Positions 34,090 through 37,147 of a DNA stretch of 37,147 nucleotides are shown here, one piece after another; the first letter of the stretch is position 1; each line of letters opens with the position of its first letter. Below the pieces are notes generated by a model. That model was given only the letters and a program-made list of their open reading frames with translations. It ran no database searches and was not told where the DNA came from. Location: assembly GCA_963772265.1 (NCBI GenBank), contig CAVYWS010000011.1:1-37147 (forward strand), in the 5' to 3' direction. Position numbers and translations under genes: made by a program. This DNA comes from Mayfieldus sp963772265. Lineage in GTDB: Bacteria; Actinomycetota; Thermoleophilia; Solirubrobacterales; 70-9.

Positions 34090-35004
34090 TTAGGGCGGCC
34101 TCGGCGGGTTGACTTTGGACGGCTGTCGGAAATGTCGGGGCAGCAGTTCGCCCATTTGTCGGACCGCCTGGCCAGGCGGGTAGGACCGGCGGTCCAAGCG
34201 TGCCTGGGCGAGGCGGCAGGGTCTAGCCGCGCGCCGGCACCCGCGCCGTGCCCGGGCGCGCCTGAACTCGGCGATGTCGGGGGGAGTCCCCTCTGCGGCG
34301 CCCTCGGGGACGACCTTCTCCGCGGCGAACGCCCGCTCGACGACTTCGGGGCCGTCCCGCTTGACCCGGTAGACGGTCGCGCCCTGCTGCGACGAGTAGG
34401 CGCCGACCACGCGGCGGTCATGCCAGAGCAGGGCGGCGTGATCGTCGATCCCGTAGCCGCTCGGGCCGCCGCTCGCGACCGAGTCGAGGAGCAGCTGGCG
34501 GCGGTCGGGCTCGGAGTGGTAATGGACGCTGCAGCTGCCGGGCAGCACGCCGAGCGCCGCGGCGCGGCGCAGCCGTCCGGCCCCGGTCGTGATCCCCAGC
34601 TCGAACCAGCACATCGCGCCGGCGCTCTGGCCGCAGATCGGGATCCCGTGCTCCCAGGCGAGCCGCAGGATGGCGCCGAGGTCGTGCGCCTCCCAGACCG
34701 CCACCAGGTTGAGCAGGTTGCCGCCGCCGACGTAGATCAGGTCCTGGGCCAGCAGATGGTCGCGCACAGCGACCGGCCGGCGGCCGAGCCGGAACAGCGA
34801 CAGCTCGGTGGGAATGCAGCCGCGATTGGCCAGGGCGGTGTTGAAGGCGGCGCTCTGCTCCGCGGCATCGCCGCTCGCCGTCGGCAGCAGGCAGACGCGA
34901 GGCTGCTCGCCGGCCGCCAGCGAGACGACCAGGTCGGTCATCGCCCGATCCGCGGGCCGTGCGCTGAAGCCGTGGCCGCCGATGCAGAGGATCCGTCGCG
35001 TCAC
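34090..35004 (-). CDS. Peptidase E-like (S51 family) protein, second of a tandem pair
   Basis: A class-I glutamine-amidotransferase-like fold as in peptidase E and cyanophycinase. The nucleophile elbow is GQSAGA (S127), preceded by DLIYVGGGNLLNL. The N-terminus is RRILCIGGHGF. Members cleave dipeptides with N-terminal Asp or cyanophycin, or are uncharacterised hydrolases. Start GTG 35002-35004 overlaps the stop of the previous gene (GTGA). The last roughly 65 residues, after PPDIAEF, are Arg-rich and unlike the family, and the DNA there holds a 16-base palindrome. The real end may be near 34220, where TAG lies in another frame, implying a further indel. Confidence 0.85.
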   Translation of the reverse strand: MTRRILCIGGHGFSARPADRAMTDLVVSLAAGEQPRVCLLPTASGDAAEQSAAFNTALANRGCIPTELSLFRLGRRPVAVRDHLLAQDLIYVGGGNLLNLVAVWEAHDLGAILRLAWEHGIPICGQSAGAMCWFELGITTGAGRLRRAAALGVLPGSCSVHYHSEPDRRQLLLDSVASGGPSGYGIDDHAALLWHDRRVVGAYSSQQGATVYRVKRDGPEVVERAFAAEKVVPEGAAEGTPPDIAEFRRARARRGCRRAARPCRLAQARLDRRSYPPGQAVRQMGELLPRHFRQPSKVNPPRPP

Positions 35005-35741
35005 GCCGTCACCAGCTCCGCAGCCGGTGTCTCGCCACCGAGATAGGCCGTCGCCAGCCGCGTCTCCGAGATCCCGTCGCCGCGCCGCTCCAGCCTCCAG
35101 CCACGCGCCTCGGGCCGCGAGGAGACGACCCGATCGAGCCGCAGGCCCTTGAAGTGGAGGGCGCTGCCGTCCTCGGCGGCGTAGCCGGGGCGCATCCCGT
35201 CGAGCAGGAAGCCCCGGTAGGACTCGCGGCGCTTGCCGCCGGCTTCGTAGTGGACGCAGTTGCTCCAGGGCAGAAAGCCGAGGCCGTCGACCCGGCGCGG
35301 CTCGCCGTGAAAGCCGGTCACCGCCTCGTCGAACCAGCACAGCGACCCGGCGGACAGCCCGCAGAGGATCACCTCCGCCTCCCAGGCATCGCGCAGGATC
35401 GAATCGATGCCGTGCGCCCGCCAGACCCCGAGCAGGCTGATCAGGCTGCCGCCGCCGACGTAGACGACGTCCTGGGAGAGCAGGTGGGAGCGGAAGTCGA
35501 TGGTTCCCTGCTCGCGGCGGAACAGCGAGATGTGCGTGGGCTCGCAGCGGCTGGCCTCGAAGGCGCGGTAGAAGCGGACGATGTAGTGGTCGGCGTCGCC
35601 GCTCGCCGAGGGCAGAAAGCAGATCCGCGGCCGCGCCGAGGGAGCGAGTCCGAGCACGTAGTCGTCGAGCAGCGGATTGCCCGACTCCATCGAGAATCCC
35701 CCGCCGCCGAAGGCGACGATCTGTCTGCGCTCCTCGCCCAT
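35001..35741 (-). CDS. Peptidase E-like (S51 family) protein, first of a tandem pair
   Basis: A 246-residue protein clearly paralogous to the next gene. It shares a glycine-rich start (VAFGGGGF), CFLPSASGD, SQDVVYVGGGSLISLLGVW and the nucleophile elbow GLSAGS (S130) followed by LCWF. Start ATG 35739-35741. The pair is translationally coupled and probably arose by duplication. It is divergent from the MFS transporter, with a 12-bp inverted repeat in the shared promoter region. Whether both copies act on peptides is unknown. Confidence 0.88.
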   Translation of the reverse strand: MGEERRQIVAFGGGGFSMESGNPLLDDYVLGLAPSARPRICFLPSASGDADHYIVRFYRAFEASRCEPTHISLFRREQGTIDFRSHLLSQDVVYVGGGSLISLLGVWRAHGIDSILRDAWEAEVILCGLSAGSLCWFDEAVTGFHGEPRRVDGLGFLPWSNCVHYEAGGKRRESYRGFLLDGMRPGYAAEDGSALHFKGLRLDRVVSSRPEARGWRLERRGDGISETRLATAYLGGETPAAELVTA

Positions 35742-35780
35742 GGCTCAAATGGTCGGGCCGGCGGGCGGCGCTGTCGCTAT

Positions 35781-35820
35781 CCGGGTGTCGAAAGATCGGC
35801 GGCCGGGATTCGACACCCGG
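35781..35820. promoter_or_regulatory. Perfect 12-bp inverted repeat in a divergent promoter region
   Basis: CCGGGTGTCGAA at 35781-35792 is exactly reversed at 35809-35820, 16 bases apart. It lies in the 130-base gap between the peptidase E-like pair and the MFS transporter. Equal arms of this length suggest an operator for a dimeric regulator or a hairpin. No T-run follows on either side. Confidence 0.65.
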
Positions 35821-35871
35821 TCAGGTTCCGCCCAGGCTCGGGCCCGCCGGGGGCGAGATACTGCGCCCGGC

Positions 35872-37147
35872 ATGGACGCAAGTCTGCTTCGCTCGCGGGA
35901 CTTCCGCCTCGTCGCGGGCTCGGTCGGCGTCTCCGCGCTTGGCGATTGGGTGGCGATCGTGGCGCTCGGACTGCACGTGAAGCAGGCGACCGAATCCGGG
36001 TTGGAGATCGCAGGCCTTTGGGTCTGCCTCTTCGGGCCATCGGTCGCGGTTGCCGGGCACGCCGGCCTGCTGGTCGACCGGGTCGAAGCGACCCGGCTGC
36101 TGGCCGCGGTCTCGCTGGCCGGCGCCGCTGTCGCGGGGGTGCTGGGGTTCACCTCGGCCACGGCGGCGGTGCTGGCGCTCACGGTGCTGCTCGGCGTCGT
36201 CTTCGCGGTCTCCCAGCCGGCCGAATTCGCGCTGGTGCCGCTGCTGGCCGGCGATCGCCGCATCCAGGAGGCAAACGGGCACGTGGAGACCGCTCGCTAC
36301 ATCGGTTTCGGCATCGGGCCCCTGCTCGGTGGCGTCCTGTTCTCGGCCGGCGGGCTGGAGCTCGCGATGCTCGTCGATGCCGCAACCTTCGCCGCCGTAG
36401 GCTGCGCGGCGCTGGCGCTTCGGGTCCGGCGCGAGCCCGGTGCGATCGAAGTTGGCGATCGGATGCCGCGGGCCCGCGACGGAATCGCCTACCTGTTCAG
36501 GGAGCGGGTGCTCTCGCTGGCGATGATCGTCGCCTTCAGCTCGCTTCTGTTCATGTCCGCCGTCTGGGTCGGCGAGCTGTTCTTCGTCGAGGACGTGCTC
36601 GGCAGGGGCGACGTCGCCTACGGGTTGATGCTCTCGATCTGGACCGTAGGGATGGCGCTTGGGGCCCTGCTTCTGTCGCCCCGAATCGCGGCCGGTGCGG
36701 TGGCCTCGTGCGGGCTCGCGGCGGCCTCGGTGCAGGGGCTGTCGCTGGCGCTTCCGGCCCTCTGGCTCAGCTTCGCCTTCTTTCTGGCCTGCTCGATGCT
36801 CGGCGGGCTCGCCCACGGGCTCAAGAACGTCATGTTTCGCAGCCTGATCCACGTTCGCGTCCCAGCCCGCCTCCACGGACGGGCGTTCGCGGCCTATAAC
36901 GGCATCCGCAACTCGGCTGAGCTCGCCGCGTTCGCCGCCGGCGGAGTGCTGGTGGCGGCGATCGGAGCACGGGGAACGCTCGCCTACGCGGGCGGTCTCT
37001 CCGCCCTCGCCGGACTGGTCGGCCTGCTGGTGCTGCTGCGTATGTACAGGGGGTGGGTGGAGAGCGGTCCGGTCGGCCCGCCGATCGAGGCCCGCGGCGG
37101 CAGCTCGGAGCCACCCGGGCCGGCCCAGCCGGCGCCGGAGCCGCTCA
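35872..37147 (+). CDS. MFS transporter, partial at the window end
   Basis: The reading frame is open from ATG 35872 to the window end (425 codons, no stop seen). The protein starts MDASLLRSRDFRLVAGSVGV and has about twelve hydrophobic segments. It includes FAVSQPAEFALVPLLAGD, the segment typical of the MFS_3/enterobactin-exporter-like group, and YIGFGIGPLLGGVLF. It is probably a drug or metabolite exporter; the substrate is unknown. A Pro/Gly/Glu-rich tail begins near 37040, so the true end is likely just outside. It shares its promoter region with the peptidase E-like pair. Confidence 0.88.
   Translation, partial: MDASLLRSRDFRLVAGSVGVSALGDWVAIVALGLHVKQATESGLEIAGLWVCLFGPSVAVAGHAGLLVDRVEATRLLAAVSLAGAAVAGVLGFTSATAAVLALTVLLGVVFAVSQPAEFALVPLLAGDRRIQEANGHVETARYIGFGIGPLLGGVLFSAGGLELAMLVDAATFAAVGCAALALRVRREPGAIEVGDRMPRARDGIAYLFRERVLSLAMIVAFSSLLFMSAVWVGELFFVEDVLGRGDVAYGLMLSIWTVGMALGALLLSPRIAAGAVASCGLAAASVQGLSLALPALWLSFAFFLACSMLGGLAHGLKNVMFRSLIHVRVPARLHGRAFAAYNGIRNSAELAAFAAGGVLVAAIGARGTLAYAGGLSALAGLVGLLVLLRMYRGWVESGPVGPPIEARGGSSEPPGPAQPAPEPL

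Noticed and set aside
35154..36899. Long plus-strand frame across the peptidase E-like gene and the MFS gene
   Set aside because: The MFS protein is read in another plus-strand frame from 35872 with clean membrane segments; this frame gives Arg/Gly/Ala-rich sequence.

Overview
This window is strongly GC-rich DNA of an actinobacterial type. Most genes use GTG, TTG or ATG starts, and many genes overlap by 4 bases. The minus strand carries tilS-hpt-ftsH, folP-folB-folK, coaX-dusB and greA-lysS in the order typical of Actinomycetota. The MerR-cyclase, PucR regulator, 6-Cys secreted protein and peptidase-E-like genes make class Thermoleophilia (Solirubrobacterales or Gaiellales) my best guess. That is inference from gene content, not a database result. 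I found no rRNA, tRNA, CRISPR array, transposase or phage gene. No stretch longer than 300 bases lacks a gene.

Layout. (1) 1-2404: lysS (two frameshifts as read) and greA. GreA has a consensus promoter followed at once by an intrinsic terminator, upstream of the gene. (2) 2405-7168: a cell-envelope block with an SGNH hydrolase, an AlgI-like MBOAT acyltransferase with its own SGNH partner, a 6-Cys secreted protein and a secreted ADP-ribosylglycohydrolase. (3) 7208-7330: a 123-bp element with perfect 19-bp terminal inverted repeats. (4) 7368-12420: dusB, coaX, folK, folB and folP on the minus strand, interleaved with a GST-like and a hotdog-like gene on the plus strand. (5) 12484-13563: a membrane diguanylate cyclase. 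(6) 13596-20991: a six-gene Hyf/Ehr-type membrane complex on the minus strand (hyfC-E-F-G-HI-B). Its large subunit has lost the NiFe cysteines and its NuoB-like subunit has lost all four canonical FeS cysteines. It also carries ten apparent +1 frameshifts. (7) 21251-28230: ppa, a lipoprotein, ftsH, hpt, tilS, a MerR-adenylate cyclase and an SCP2-like gene. A candidate structured RNA with its own promoter and terminator lies at 27557-27719. (8) 28283-29501: a ZIP transporter and a VOC protein. (9) 29507-34026: a nitrogen block, amt-glnK-glnA-pucR. (10) 34090-37147: a tandem pair of peptidase-E-like genes divergent from an MFS transporter that runs off the window.

How the parts fit. The tilS-hpt-ftsH-fol-greA-lysS backbone is housekeeping. 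The Hyf/Ehr block, the diguanylate cyclase and probably ppa interrupt it between ftsH and folP. The nitrogen block is a coherent ammonium uptake, sensing and assimilation unit. Its PII protein lacks the usual modifiable Tyr51. The MBOAT and SGNH genes look like a machine for O-acylating an extracellular glycan.

Caution: 14 apparent frameshifts break genes, including essential lysS. Indel errors in the assembly are the simplest explanation, but their concentration and common sign in the Hyf block deserve a check against reads.
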